Part shown: one piece after another, positions 17,375 to 26,251 of the stretch | Numbering within the stretch: position 1 is the first letter of the stretch | Layout of the letters: each line of letters begins with the position of its first letter | Assembly: GCA_963726795.1 (NCBI GenBank) | Contig: CAVSDD010000004.1 | Coordinates: forward strand, 992,001 to 1,056,000 | DNA length: 64,000 bases | Direction: 5' to 3' | Source of the DNA: Hyphomicrobium_A sp963726795 | GTDB lineage: Bacteria; Pseudomonadota; Alphaproteobacteria; Rhizobiales; Hyphomicrobiaceae | The notes under the pieces: model-generated | Database searches by the model: none | Seen by the model: the letters and a program-made list of their open reading frames with translations, nothing else | Told to the model about the DNA's origin: nothing | Position numbers and translations under genes: made by a program

Positions 17375-18562
17375 TCAGCGCGTGGCCGCGAGGCGTGCGA
17401 ACCCGGCTTCGAGGTCCGCGCGCAGGTCGTCGACATCCTCAAGACCGATATGGAAGCGAAGCGCCGGTCCTTCCGCTTGCCACTTGGTCGCCGTGCGATA
17501 GCTGCTTGGATCGAACGGGATAACGAGGCTCTCGTAGCCACCCCACGAGAAACCCATGCCGAACAGTTCAAGCCCGTCGAGCATCGCAGCGACAGCGGCA
17601 GCAGAGACCGGCTTCAGGATCACCGAGAAGAGCCCGGTGGCGCCGAGAAAATCGCGTTTCCAGATCGCATGCTGCGGGTGGCTCGGGAGGCCCGGATGGA
17701 GGACGCGCGCGACCTCGGAGCGCTGCTCCAGCCAGCGCGCGATCTCGAGTCCGGCGCGCTGATGCTGGGCGATGCGGGTTGCAAGCGTTCGCAGGCCGCG
17801 CAGCCCCAGATAGGTTTCCTCCGATCCTGGGCAGACGCCGAGGACTTCTTTCGCCTTGGCGATGTGCTTGGCCGCGCGCTCGTTTGAGGTGATGGCGCCC
17901 AGCATGGCGTCGGCGTGGCCGACGATATATTTTGTCGCCGCCTGGATCGAGACGTCGACGCCGTGCTCGAAGGGGCGGAAATACAAGGGTGTCGCCCAGG
18001 TATTGTCGAGCAGTAGCCACAGCTTGCGCTTGGCGGCGACGGCCGCGACCGCAGGGATGTCCTGCACCTCGAACGTCTGCGAGCCCGGGCTCTCGGTGAA
18101 GATGAGCCGGGTATTGTCGCGCACCAGTGTATCGATGTCCTTGCCTATCAGGGGATCGTAATAGGTCGTCTCGACGCCGAGCTTGGTCAGCAGGCGGTCG
18201 CAGAACTGGCGCGTGGGATTATAGACGCTGTCGGCGACGAGGATGTGATCGCCCGCTTCCACGAATGCGAAGATCGCGGTGCTCACCGCCTGATAGCCCG
18301 AGGCCGTGAGCGCCGACTTGTGCCCACCCTCGACTTGCGCGATCGCGTCTTCTAGGGCGGTGACGGTAGGGGTGCCCGAGCGGCCGTATGTATACGCCTG
18401 ATCGCGCTTTAAGAGCTTCTCCATTGTGGGGAAAAGCACGGTCGATCCGCGATAGACCGGCGGGTTGACGAAGCCATGGCACGCCTGGGGGTCGCGGCCC
18501 GAGTGGACCACTTCCGTCGCCGGCTTGCGCGCACGGGGGCGTTTGGACTTCGAGGATGACAT
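17375..18562 (-). CDS. metC: Cystathionine beta-lyase (PLP-dependent)
   Basis: 395 residues of the Cys/Met metabolism PLP family. Visible: TYGRSGTPTVTALEDAIAQ (about 60), PLP-phosphate region ALTASGYQAVS, substrate/cofactor Asp in LLLDNTWATP, and the Schiff-base Lys in SIQAATKYIVGH. The Tyr-Gly-Arg and Asp-Asn-Thr-Trp-Ala pattern is that of bacterial cystathionine beta-lyases, which split cystathionine to homocysteine, pyruvate and ammonia. The start at 18562 begins MSSSKSKRPRARKPATEVVH; a longer upstream frame is not homologous. It is divergent from the binding-protein gene. Confidence 0.9.
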   Translation of the reverse strand: MSSSKSKRPRARKPATEVVHSGRDPQACHGFVNPPVYRGSTVLFPTMEKLLKRDQAYTYGRSGTPTVTALEDAIAQVEGGHKSALTASGYQAVSTAIFAFVEAGDHILVADSVYNPTRQFCDRLLTKLGVETTYYDPLIGKDIDTLVRDNTRLIFTESPGSQTFEVQDIPAVAAVAAKRKLWLLLDNTWATPLYFRPFEHGVDVSIQAATKYIVGHADAMLGAITSNERAAKHIAKAKEVLGVCPGSEETYLGLRGLRTLATRIAQHQRAGLEIARWLEQRSEVARVLHPGLPSHPQHAIWKRDFLGATGLFSVILKPVSAAAVAAMLDGLELFGMGFSWGGYESLVIPFDPSSYRTATKWQAEGPALRFHIGLEDVDDLRADLEAGFARLAATR

Positions 18563-18755
18563 CGGGCGGATCCTGTCGCCGCGGTTGGCGGCCCGTGTGA
18601 CGCAACTTTGTCGCCGGGTCAAGCTCTTGACCGGCCGGCGGTTACGCGGGATTGGTGCCGACGCTCCAACCGCTCCCGATTTACCTTCCGGCGGCTTGCC
18701 CGCGCTCACTACCTTGCGCCCCGGGGTGCATCGTCCCACACTCGCTGCTGATGTG

Positions 18756-19793
18756 ATGAAAAATCTCAAGTCTCGCTTCCTGACGACTGCGGTTCTCGCG
18801 TCCGGCGCCTTGCTGGCGGCGCTCGCCGGGGCTGATGCTGCCCCATCGACGCTCGAGACGATCCGCGCGCGCGGCCACGTCCTGTGCGGTGTGGGGGAGG
18901 TGCAACCTGGCTTCTCGCAGGTGAGCGAGGCGCGGGAGCGTTCCGGTCTCGACGTCGAATTCTGCACCGCGCTCGCCGCCGCCGTTTTCGGCACCAAGGA
19001 CGCGGTCAAGTTCTGGCCCTTGAGCGCCAACGACCGTTTCAAGGCGCTGCAGGCGGGCGACGTCGACGTGCTGGCGCGCGGTGCCGCGTGGACGCTGACC
19101 CGCGACACCGAGGTCGGTGGCCGCTTCGCCGGCGTGCTCTTTTACGATGGGCAAGGCTTCCTCACGCGGCGCGGCACCGCAGTGGCGAGCGTTTTCGAGC
19201 TGTCGGGCGCCTCGATCTGCGCACTGCCCGGCGCCATGGGCGAGCAGGGGATCGCCGAGTTCTTCGGCGCGCAGCACATGCGCTACCAGATCATCGCGCA
19301 AGAAAACTGGGACGATCTGGTCAAGGCCTACGCGGCGGGAAGCTGCACCGTTCTGACTGGCGATGTCTCGCTGCTTGCGTTGGCCCGCAGCAAGCTCAAG
19401 CAGCCGGCCGACAACATCATCCTGCCCGAGCTCATCACCAAGGAGCCGCAGGGGCCTGCCGTGCGGCAGGACGATCCGCAATGGTTTGCCGTCGTGCGCT
19501 GGACGCTCATGGCGCTGATTGAGGCGGAGGAGCTTGGCCTCACCACAGCCAACGTCGATTCAAAGCGCACCTCGACCGAGCCGGAGGTTCGCCGCTTCCT
19601 CGGCCTCGAGGCCAACCTCGGGCAGGCGTTAGGGCTTCCGCGCGACTGGGCCTATCAGATCGTCAAGAACGTCGGCAACTATGGTGAGATTTTCGATCGC
19701 ACGGTCGGGATCAAAACCGATTTGAAACTCGCTCGCGGCCTCAACAATTTGTGGACCAAGGGCGGCCTCATGTACGCGATGCCCTTCCGCTAG
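18756..19793 (+). CDS. Amino-acid ABC transporter substrate-binding protein (AapJ/BztA-like)
   Basis: 345 residues with a signal peptide ending near AGADA. The mature part is a family-3 solute-binding protein: TLETIRARGHVLCGV at the N-terminus, then GLDVEFCTALAAAVFG and RFKALQAGDVDVLARG, and a C-terminal SKRTSTEPEVRRFLG. These are AapJ/BztA signatures (general L-amino-acid or glutamate/glutamine uptake). No permease or ATPase gene is next to it, so it is an orphan that may serve a transporter elsewhere or act as a receptor. Confidence 0.85.
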   Translation: MKNLKSRFLTTAVLASGALLAALAGADAAPSTLETIRARGHVLCGVGEVQPGFSQVSEARERSGLDVEFCTALAAAVFGTKDAVKFWPLSANDRFKALQAGDVDVLARGAAWTLTRDTEVGGRFAGVLFYDGQGFLTRRGTAVASVFELSGASICALPGAMGEQGIAEFFGAQHMRYQIIAQENWDDLVKAYAAGSCTVLTGDVSLLALARSKLKQPADNIILPELITKEPQGPAVRQDDPQWFAVVRWTLMALIEAEELGLTTANVDSKRTSTEPEVRRFLGLEANLGQALGLPRDWAYQIVKNVGNYGEIFDRTVGIKTDLKLARGLNNLWTKGGLMYAMPFR

Positions 19794-19836
19794 GAGATGA
19801 CGCGTTGAGATTGGGCGCTTTTTCGCGGGGCCGAGC

Positions 19837-20361
19837 ATGACCGCGCTCTCGCAGCATCCAGAGTTCGTCTGGGGCTCGATCTGTGCAGTCGTCGTCCTTG
19901 TGCTCGCGTTCGCTCTGCGCAAACGGCGGAAGCCAAAACTATCGCATATAGCCGAGCGCAGCGGGATTGCGACCGTCACAGCGTTGCCGGTTCTTTCGAG
20001 TGCCGACTTGGCGAACGAGGTCCGCGCCGCCGAGGCGAACGGCGCACAAGACAAGCTGCCAGGTCTATATCTCGCGTTGGCGCAGAGCCGCATAAGCGAT
20101 GGCTCGACCGCCGAGGGTGAGGAGATCCTCCGCAAGATCCTCCGCTCTACCGGCCAGCGCTCCAAGGATAGCCACGCCAAAGCGCGCGTGATGCTTGGCG
20201 ACATGGCCAAGGCCAAAGGCGATCTAAGCACAGCGTGCGAGCATTGGCAGATGGCGCGCGCGCTTTTCTACGAGCTCGACCAGAAAGGCGAACACGCCTC
20301 CGTCGAGACGCGCATGCTGAAAAACGGCTGCCCGACCGACTGGGTGCTCACGGATTTCTGA
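19837..20361 (+). CDS. Membrane-anchored hypothetical protein with TPR-like helices
   Basis: 174 residues. One N-terminal transmembrane segment (WGSICAVVVLVLAFAL) followed by a basic stretch (RKRRKPK) places the rest in the cytoplasm. The soluble part is helical, with a TPR-like pattern (LYLALAQSRISDGSTAEGEEILRKIL, then ARVMLGDMAKAKGD) ending in CPTDWVLTDF. It starts 43 bases after the binding-protein gene in the same direction. Function unknown. Confidence 0.6.
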   Translation: MTALSQHPEFVWGSICAVVVLVLAFALRKRRKPKLSHIAERSGIATVTALPVLSSADLANEVRAAEANGAQDKLPGLYLALAQSRISDGSTAEGEEILRKILRSTGQRSKDSHAKARVMLGDMAKAKGDLSTACEHWQMARALFYELDQKGEHASVETRMLKNGCPTDWVLTDF

Positions 20362-20402
20362 AACGGTCGTTCTCTGCAGACTCGGCCCCCGCGCACCGCG
20401 GC

Positions 20403-21425
20403 CTACTGCATCAACACCTCGACCTGGGCGTTCTCGCCGTTGGCGATTGTGAAATCGCGCTTGAAGGTGCGCGTGCCGGATTTGCCAACGATCGTGTAGT
20501 TGCCGGGTGCCAGGATGTGCGTCGGCAACGCGCCAACGCTGCGTTTGACGACCTGTCCATCGGGCGTCTGCACGGTCCATTGAGTGTCGGGCAGCGCTTC
20601 ACCACCGACGCGCGCGACCAGTTTGAACGTGACCCTCGCGGCTGAGTGCGTGACCGTCGCTTCAGAGAGCTTACCCGCTTCCACGGTGACATCCGCCTCA
20701 ACTGTGGCGTTGGCATCGCCATAGGTCGACACGATGCGGTAGATGCCGGCATTCAACCGGACGATGACCCCCGGCCTTGCCTGGCTCAGGACCTTGGTGC
20801 GATTGTCGGATTGATCGCGCTCGCCCGAATAGATGTCATAGCTCGCCGTATTTGGAGCGGGCGCCGCCCCCTCGACAAGGACTTTGACGCGCAGCCCGCC
20901 GGCGTTGAGCACGAACTTCTCGCTCATCGTCTCGCCGGGCGTCACCTTGATCTTGCGCGTGACGTCCGCGCGCCCGAACGCGGCGTTGACGATGTAATCG
21001 CCCGGCTTGAGCTTCACCGTCGGGCTCGGCTCCTTCAGCGTCATCAGCAGCTTCGACTGACCCTTTGCTGCGGCGTCGTCATTGTAGACGCGCCAGACGA
21101 TGCCCTGGTCGATTTGTTGTCCGTCCGCCGTCAGCAGGGCAAGCAGGTTGATCTGCGCGGGTGCGTCCGGCGCCGTCGATCCATCTGGCCCTTTGCGCGG
21201 GACGACGGTGGTATTCGCCGGAACCTGGAACTCTTTGGGCTTCTCTGGCGGCACCTTGTCATTGGTGACCGCCGGCAGCCCGCCGCGCAGCTTGACGCCG
21301 GTATCCCATTTTCCCGGATCCTCGGCACGCGCCAGGCCGGTGAGCGCCAGCGACAAGCACAGCGCTAGCGCGGCGCACCGCGAAGGCGCAAAGCGATCAG
21401 GGTTGCAGAATGTCCCTCGCACCAT
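20403..21425 (-). CDS. Exported beta-domain protein
   Basis: 340 residues with a signal peptide (LALCLSLALTGLARA). The mature protein is mostly beta strand and carries repeated units of about 85 residues containing G-x-Y-x-x-x-x-x-x-G (LKPGDYIVNAAFG, LNAGIYRIVSTYG, LAPGNYTIVGKSG). The same unit occurs in the larger downstream-strand neighbour at 21521-23482, so the two are paralogous and probably co-transcribed (95-base gap). It is probably periplasmic; function unknown. Confidence 0.65.
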   Translation of the reverse strand: MVRGTFCNPDRFAPSRCAALALCLSLALTGLARAEDPGKWDTGVKLRGGLPAVTNDKVPPEKPKEFQVPANTTVVPRKGPDGSTAPDAPAQINLLALLTADGQQIDQGIVWRVYNDDAAAKGQSKLLMTLKEPSPTVKLKPGDYIVNAAFGRADVTRKIKVTPGETMSEKFVLNAGGLRVKVLVEGAAPAPNTASYDIYSGERDQSDNRTKVLSQARPGVIVRLNAGIYRIVSTYGDANATVEADVTVEAGKLSEATVTHSAARVTFKLVARVGGEALPDTQWTVQTPDGQVVKRSVGALPTHILAPGNYTIVGKSGTRTFKRDFTIANGENAQVEVLMQ

Positions 21426-21520
21426 CCCACCGATCAGAGTTTGCCGTGGCCGCTGCTACGCGGCACGAGCTTGGTTGAAATATGGCCGCCAGCGGCATTT
21501 ACCTCGCCGTGTGCGGTTTC

Positions 21521-23482
21521 TCACCCGCTGATGTCGATCGTGCGGCTTTCCCCGGCCTTAACCTCGAACGTGCTCAAGAGCCGTTGATCGTGTGTTTCGG
21601 TCATCACTGTGTAGCGCCCGGGCGCCAGCAGCGCGGCCGGTTGTGGCTGGCTGGTGCGGAGCACGGTGTGCTGGTCGGCGTTCTTGATCTCCCAGTAAAT
21701 GTCGCTGCCGGCTTGCAGTCCGCCGGCGAGATTGAGCGTGACGTGACCTGCATCGAGCTTCAGCGTGGCTTTTTGATTCTGTCCCGCGCCGAGTGCGTAG
21801 TCGGCGGTCGCCCTGACGTTGGTGGCGCTGACGGCTGCCTCGACGCGATAGCGTCCGGCGCTGAGATCGAGCACGGGATCCTTCGCCACCGTGCGCAGAA
21901 CCTCCTTTGGTTCCGCATCGAGACGATACACCGTGTAGACCAGCGGAAGATCGTCGGGAGCGGGCTTTCCATCGAGCACGACCGATAGCTGCAGGTGCGA
22001 AAGTGCGAGCGGCAGGATTCGCCGCACGGCATCTCCGGGACCGATCGCGATCTGATCTCTTGCTTCCGCGGTCGCGGTGCGCGCGGTCACGTAATAGGTG
22101 CCCGCCGGCAGCGTGAAGGCGGGCGTGGCTGCGGCTGATCGGATCACCTCGCGGCGTCCGCCCTGGGCGTCCGGATCGTCCTCGTAGATGATAAACGTGA
22201 GACCGTCAGTGACGGGGTCCTTGGCGTCGGTTCCGCGCGTCGCGGAGAGTTCAAGGCGCCCCGTCGCGAGTAGCGCCGTGAAGGTGGTGCCGGTGGCGGG
22301 AGCGATCTTGATGGCCTGGCTTTGGCGGGCGATGCCGTTCTCGGCGCTGACTTGGTAGTCGCCGGCGGGCAGCACGACTTCGGGCTGGGACTCGCGCCCG
22401 ATCCAGATCGGCGCCGCCTTCGCCGCTCCGTCGGCCGACGGGGTGACGATGAATGTCGGGCTCGCCAGCGGTGGCTTATCCTTCGCCGGACGCGCGACCA
22501 TGCGGAGAACGCCGGCATTGAGGTTGAGGCGCAGCGGCGTCGGCGCGTCGGCCTTGAGGTCGACGGTCTCGTGCGCGGACGCAAGTCCCAGCCGAGCCTC
22601 GACGTCATAGTTGCCGGGGGGCAGCTTTTCGATAAGCGTCGGCGCCTTCGTCTCGGCCACGACCTCGCCGTCCGATCCTGCCTTGGTCACGCGCCAGCGC
22701 ACCGGGCTGTCCAGCGTGGCGCTGTCGGGGCCAAGCCCTGCAGAGAGATAGAGGCCCGGAGCCTCGGGCGCGGGCGACTTGCTTGCCTCTCCCGGTGTTG
22801 CTTCCTTCGGCGCTGTCTCCGAGGAAGTGCTCGCATCGAGATTGGCAAGCTTGACGATCTGGTCGAGCGCGGACGCGATGCCGGCGTTGTTGGGAGCGTT
22901 GAACAGCTTGCCGTTGGTGTCGCGTGCCAGACAGCTCATCTGGTCGATCTTCGCCTTCTCGAGACCGAGGCTGATCGTGTGCACCGTGAGCGCCGGATTA
23001 GCCTTCGCGATCTCGGCAGCCGCCGTGCACAGGTCTTGTCCGCAGTTGTCGACGTCGTCGTTGATGACGATGATTGTTCCAGGCGCGGTGCCGATCGCTT
23101 TGGCGGCTTCTCGCAGGCCCAGCACCAAGGGGCCTTTGCCCATCGCGTTCAATCGGTCGAGCGGCCCTTGCACTTGTGCGAGGCTTCCTGATTGAGGTGC
23201 GACGATGACCTCCGCGTCGTTGCAGGTTCCGCGGCGGCGATGGCCGAATGCAGCAAGGCCAAGGCGAGTGTCTGGCTTGAGGCGGGGGATGGTCTGGCGC
23301 AGGAGGTCGCGGACCGCGTCGAATTTCGGCGTCTGGTCTCCTTCGAGCTTGCCCCACATGGATCCAGAGCCGTCGAGCAGGATGATCGCCGTGGGTGGCT
23401 CGTCGGCGGCTCGCGCGAAACCGACGCCGACGACCAAGAGCAGCACGAGGCTTCCCAACAATGCCGGCAATCGTGATGTCAT
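21521..23482 (-). CDS. Exported VWA-domain protein with tandem beta domains
   Basis: 653 residues. Signal peptide MTSRLPALLGSLVLLLVVG, cleaved near ARAAD. A von Willebrand A domain follows (about 30-210) with an intact metal-ion site: D-G-S-G-S (ILLDGSGSMWG) plus later Thr and Asp. From about 250 to the end come several beta-domain repeats marked by PPGNYDVEARLG, PAGDYQVSAENG, PAGTYYVTARTA, SAGRYRVEAAVS and APGRYTVMTETH. The layout suggests a periplasmic adhesion or assembly scaffold. The start at 23482 gives the signal peptide directly. It reads into the shorter paralogue at 20403-21425. Confidence 0.8.
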   Translation of the reverse strand: MTSRLPALLGSLVLLLVVGVGFARAADEPPTAIILLDGSGSMWGKLEGDQTPKFDAVRDLLRQTIPRLKPDTRLGLAAFGHRRRGTCNDAEVIVAPQSGSLAQVQGPLDRLNAMGKGPLVLGLREAAKAIGTAPGTIIVINDDVDNCGQDLCTAAAEIAKANPALTVHTISLGLEKAKIDQMSCLARDTNGKLFNAPNNAGIASALDQIVKLANLDASTSSETAPKEATPGEASKSPAPEAPGLYLSAGLGPDSATLDSPVRWRVTKAGSDGEVVAETKAPTLIEKLPPGNYDVEARLGLASAHETVDLKADAPTPLRLNLNAGVLRMVARPAKDKPPLASPTFIVTPSADGAAKAAPIWIGRESQPEVVLPAGDYQVSAENGIARQSQAIKIAPATGTTFTALLATGRLELSATRGTDAKDPVTDGLTFIIYEDDPDAQGGRREVIRSAAATPAFTLPAGTYYVTARTATAEARDQIAIGPGDAVRRILPLALSHLQLSVVLDGKPAPDDLPLVYTVYRLDAEPKEVLRTVAKDPVLDLSAGRYRVEAAVSATNVRATADYALGAGQNQKATLKLDAGHVTLNLAGGLQAGSDIYWEIKNADQHTVLRTSQPQPAALLAPGRYTVMTETHDQRLLSTFEVKAGESRTIDISG

Positions 23483-23664
23483 GTCGTCGCCCTCGGTGCT
23501 GAGCCTTGCCCGAAACGCTCGGAGAACATCGGCCAAGATTCTCAGGTCGGAAGATAGCCGATCGGGTGATGGTGCGACAGACCGCCCGGGTGCCCGGAAA
23601 ATGGCCGAAACGCCCGCAACGAAAGGGCTTGGCACGGGAGGGCTGCGACCGCTAGGAAGCGGCC

Positions 23665-24252
23665 ATGGCAAATACCATCCAAAATCCGATCCTCAATCTC
23701 CTCTCCACCCGCCGTTCGGTGAAACCCGACAGGCTCGTTGCGCCTGGGCCTAGCGCGGAGGAAATCGAGACGATGCTGACCATCGCCTCGCGCGTTCCCG
23801 ATCACAAGAAGCTCGCACCGTGGCGGTTCATTCTCATCGAGGGCGACGCACGGGCCAAGCTGGGCGACGTCGTTGCGCAAGTGTGCGCGGCGGAGGAGGA
23901 GATACCGCCGTCGGAGCACCGACTCGCGCTTGAGCGCGGCCGGTTGCAGCGTGCGCCGCTCGTGATCGCAGTCGTATCGCGCGTGGTGCCGCATCGCAGT
24001 GCACCCGAATGGGAGCAGGTTCTCTCGGCAGGGGCTGCGTGTTTCAATCTGTGCCTCGCGGCCAACGCGCTCGGCTACGGAACGTCGTGGATCACGGAGT
24101 GGATCGCCTACAGCGCGGGCGTGCGCGCGGCGTTGGGCCTTGCGGAGAACGAGCGCATCGCAGGGTTCGTATACATCGGTACCCCGGCTGAGCCACCCGA
24201 GGAGCGCGAGCGGCCCAAGCTTTCCGACATCGTCTCGCGCTGGCGGGGATAA
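23665..24252 (+). CDS. Nitroreductase family FMN-dependent oxidoreductase (YdjA-like)
   Basis: 195 residues, the short nitroreductase length. FMN-binding features: STRRSVKP near residue 15, SRVPDHKKLAPWRFI (about 42-56), and the C-terminal GLAENERIAGFVYIGTP. These match the YdjA subgroup, which reduces nitro compounds or quinones with NAD(P)H as a homodimer. It is divergent from the VWA-domain gene. Confidence 0.88.
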   Translation: MANTIQNPILNLLSTRRSVKPDRLVAPGPSAEEIETMLTIASRVPDHKKLAPWRFILIEGDARAKLGDVVAQVCAAEEEIPPSEHRLALERGRLQRAPLVIAVVSRVVPHRSAPEWEQVLSAGAACFNLCLAANALGYGTSWITEWIAYSAGVRAALGLAENERIAGFVYIGTPAEPPEERERPKLSDIVSRWRG

Positions 24253-24344
24253 GCAACTCAGGCCACGTTAAACTCTCGTTTACCAGAACACGCATAGCCT
24301 TCGCCACGTGTAGCTGCGTTCCAGCCGTCGTGACGGAGGGGACC

Positions 24345-25085
24345 TTGAGCTCCCTATTTGATGTGCCCGCACAACTCGCTCTAGCTCTTTCGCTCGCCGC
24401 TTCGGCTGGCGGAAGCGGCTCGGCTCGGGCTCATCCGGTCTACGAAACTCCTGCGGCGCCGACCGCACTCGATATCTTCGACCTGCAAACGGTGGATGGG
24501 CCCCTTCGCTTCAGCGATGCGCTTTGGTTTCGCGCATTGAAGGAAAGCGCATCTGGCCCCGATGCCGATGACGTGGCCGGCGCGATCTTCCGCACGAGCG
24601 GCGGGCGCTATTACGTCCCGGCATCAGCCGAGAGGCGCAGGATCTTACAGAAGCGCACTGACGTAGCCCTCGCGGCCCGAATTGCGCGCGCATTCGCCGA
24701 GCACAATGCTGAGCAAATGCAACAAGACCTTCAGCGCGCGCCAACCGCGGGTGAGCTGTACATCGCCCACCTGTTCGGTCCGGAGGTCGCGACACGTTTC
24801 ATCAAGCGCGCGGAGGCTGCCCCCGACAGGAGCGCGGCCAAGGAGATGCCTGAGTTAGCGCGTCTCGCGCCAGCGCTGGTCTTCGAGCGCGGCGCTTCTC
24901 TGACTCTCGAGCAAGTCTATGCGCGGTTGACGCAGCCATTCGCCACCGTTCCAGCAATACCGGCCATGAAGCCGAGCGTTTTGGAAGCACCTCGCAAGAT
25001 CCAGGCAGGACTGCGACCAGCCGCCAGCGGATGGCGACCCGATATCGCTGCGGCAGGTCCCGCGCCAGCGCCGCCAACTCAGTAA
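24345..25085 (+). CDS. Hypothetical secreted protein with lytic-transglycosylase-associated helix
   Basis: 246 residues. The TTG at 24345 is chosen as start because GGAGGGG lies 6 bases upstream; a GTG at 24330 is the alternative. A signal peptide (LALALSLAASAGGSGSARA) is present. A central motif, AGELYIAHLFGPEVATRFI, resembles the segment that follows the SLT domain in some rhizobial lytic transglycosylases, but no catalytic SLT domain is visible. It overlaps the nadK 3' end by seven bases. Function unknown. Confidence 0.55.
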   Translation: MSSLFDVPAQLALALSLAASAGGSGSARAHPVYETPAAPTALDIFDLQTVDGPLRFSDALWFRALKESASGPDADDVAGAIFRTSGGRYYVPASAERRRILQKRTDVALAARIARAFAEHNAEQMQQDLQRAPTAGELYIAHLFGPEVATRFIKRAEAAPDRSAAKEMPELARLAPALVFERGASLTLEQVYARLTQPFATVPAIPAMKPSVLEAPRKIQAGLRPAASGWRPDIAAAGPAPAPPTQ

Positions 25086-25861
25086 CGAAACTGCTCGGCG
25101 AGGACCCGCTCATCGAGGCTGTGGTCTGCATCAAACATCATGAAAAGCTCGATGTTCCGCGCCTTTTCCACTTCGACGCGGGTGACGCCGCGTGTCTCGA
25201 AATAATCGGCGACCGCGCTGACGGGGCGTTTGTCGGATTCGAGCACATGCACCGTGATGTGCACTTTGTTTGGTAGAAGCGCCCCGCGCCAGCGTCGTGG
25301 ACGGAAGGGGCTGATTGGCGTCAACGCAAGCAACGGAGCGTTGATCGGCAGGATCGGCCCGTGCGCCGATAAATTGTAAGCGGTCGAGCCGGCCGGAGTG
25401 GAGACGAGGACCCCGTCGCAGATCAGCTCGTCCATGCGAACTTTGCCGTCGACGACGATCTGGAGCTTGGCGGCCTGATGGCGTTCGCGGAACAACGAGA
25501 CCTCGTTGATGGCCAACGCCTTGTGCGCCTTGCCGGCACGGTCGTAGGCGAGCATCGATAGCGGATTGATGCGGCTGGTCTCAGCTGCAGCGAGGCGCTC
25601 CAGAAGATTGTCCTCGCTGTACTCGTTCATGAGGAACCCGACGGAGCCCCGGTTCATCCCATAAATTGGAATTCCGTCATTGATGAACCTGTGCAGGGTC
25701 TGCAGCATGTGCCCATCGCCGCCGAGCGCCACGATCGCATCTGCACCGGGGACCTCCACCGTGCCATAGCGCTCGGTGAGCCGCCTACAGGCTTCCATGG
25801 CCTCCGGCATTTCGCTTGCCACGAACGCGATCTTGTCGAATTTTCTTTTTTGCTTTGGCAT
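25079..25861 (-). CDS. nadK: NAD kinase
   Basis: 260 residues, typical of the alphaproteobacterial form. The ATP/NAD-binding signature is IVALGGDGHMLQTLH (about 44-58), followed by GMNRGSVGFLMNEY and DGVLVSTPAGSTAYN (about 150-164). It phosphorylates NAD to NADP in the cytosol. The start at 25861 gives MPKQKRKFDKIAFVAS. It is divergent from cutA with only 41 bases between the two start codons. Confidence 0.93.
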   Translation of the reverse strand: MPKQKRKFDKIAFVASEMPEAMEACRRLTERYGTVEVPGADAIVALGGDGHMLQTLHRFINDGIPIYGMNRGSVGFLMNEYSEDNLLERLAAAETSRINPLSMLAYDRAGKAHKALAINEVSLFRERHQAAKLQIVVDGKVRMDELICDGVLVSTPAGSTAYNLSAHGPILPINAPLLALTPISPFRPRRWRGALLPNKVHITVHVLESDKRPVSAVADYFETRGVTRVEVEKARNIELFMMFDADHSLDERVLAEQFRY

Positions 25862-25902
25862 GCTGTCCGCGTTTCGACACGAAGCTGGAGAGGCTCGCCC
25901 AA

Positions 25903-26247
25903 GTGCAGCAAAACGACAAGCCCGTTCTCGTTTACTCGACCTTTCCGACGACAGAGGCGGCCGAAGCAATCGGCACGCACCTCGTCGAACAACGCCTCGC
26001 CGCCTGCGTGAATATCCTCGCACCCATGTCCTCTATTTATCGTTGGGAGGGGAAAGTCGTGCGCGACAGCGAGGCGGTCATGATCATCAAGACTCGTGCG
26101 AGTTCAGCCGAGGGGGTGATGGCCGCCGTCAGGAGCCGGCACACCTATTCCAATCCGGCGCTGGTGGTCATCCCGCTGGAAGGTGGCTCCGCCGACTATT
26201 TGGCGTGGCTCCTCGAAGCCACGGCTGCCGGTGGAGCGGGCGCTTAG
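25903..26247 (+). CDS. cutA: Divalent-cation tolerance protein CutA
   Basis: 114 residues from a GTG start; earlier ATGs would add a non-homologous extension that runs back through the nadK start. The CutA1 fold signatures are STFPTTEAAEAIGTHLVEQRLAACVNI and SIYRWEGKV, followed by TRAS and HTYSNPALVVIPL. CutA1 is a very stable trimer, historically linked to copper tolerance; its precise function is debated. GGAG lies 13 bases upstream of the GTG, a rather long spacing. Confidence 0.88.
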   Translation: MQQNDKPVLVYSTFPTTEAAEAIGTHLVEQRLAACVNILAPMSSIYRWEGKVVRDSEAVMIIKTRASSAEGVMAAVRSRHTYSNPALVVIPLEGGSADYLAWLLEATAAGGAGA

Positions 26248-26251
26248 CGGA

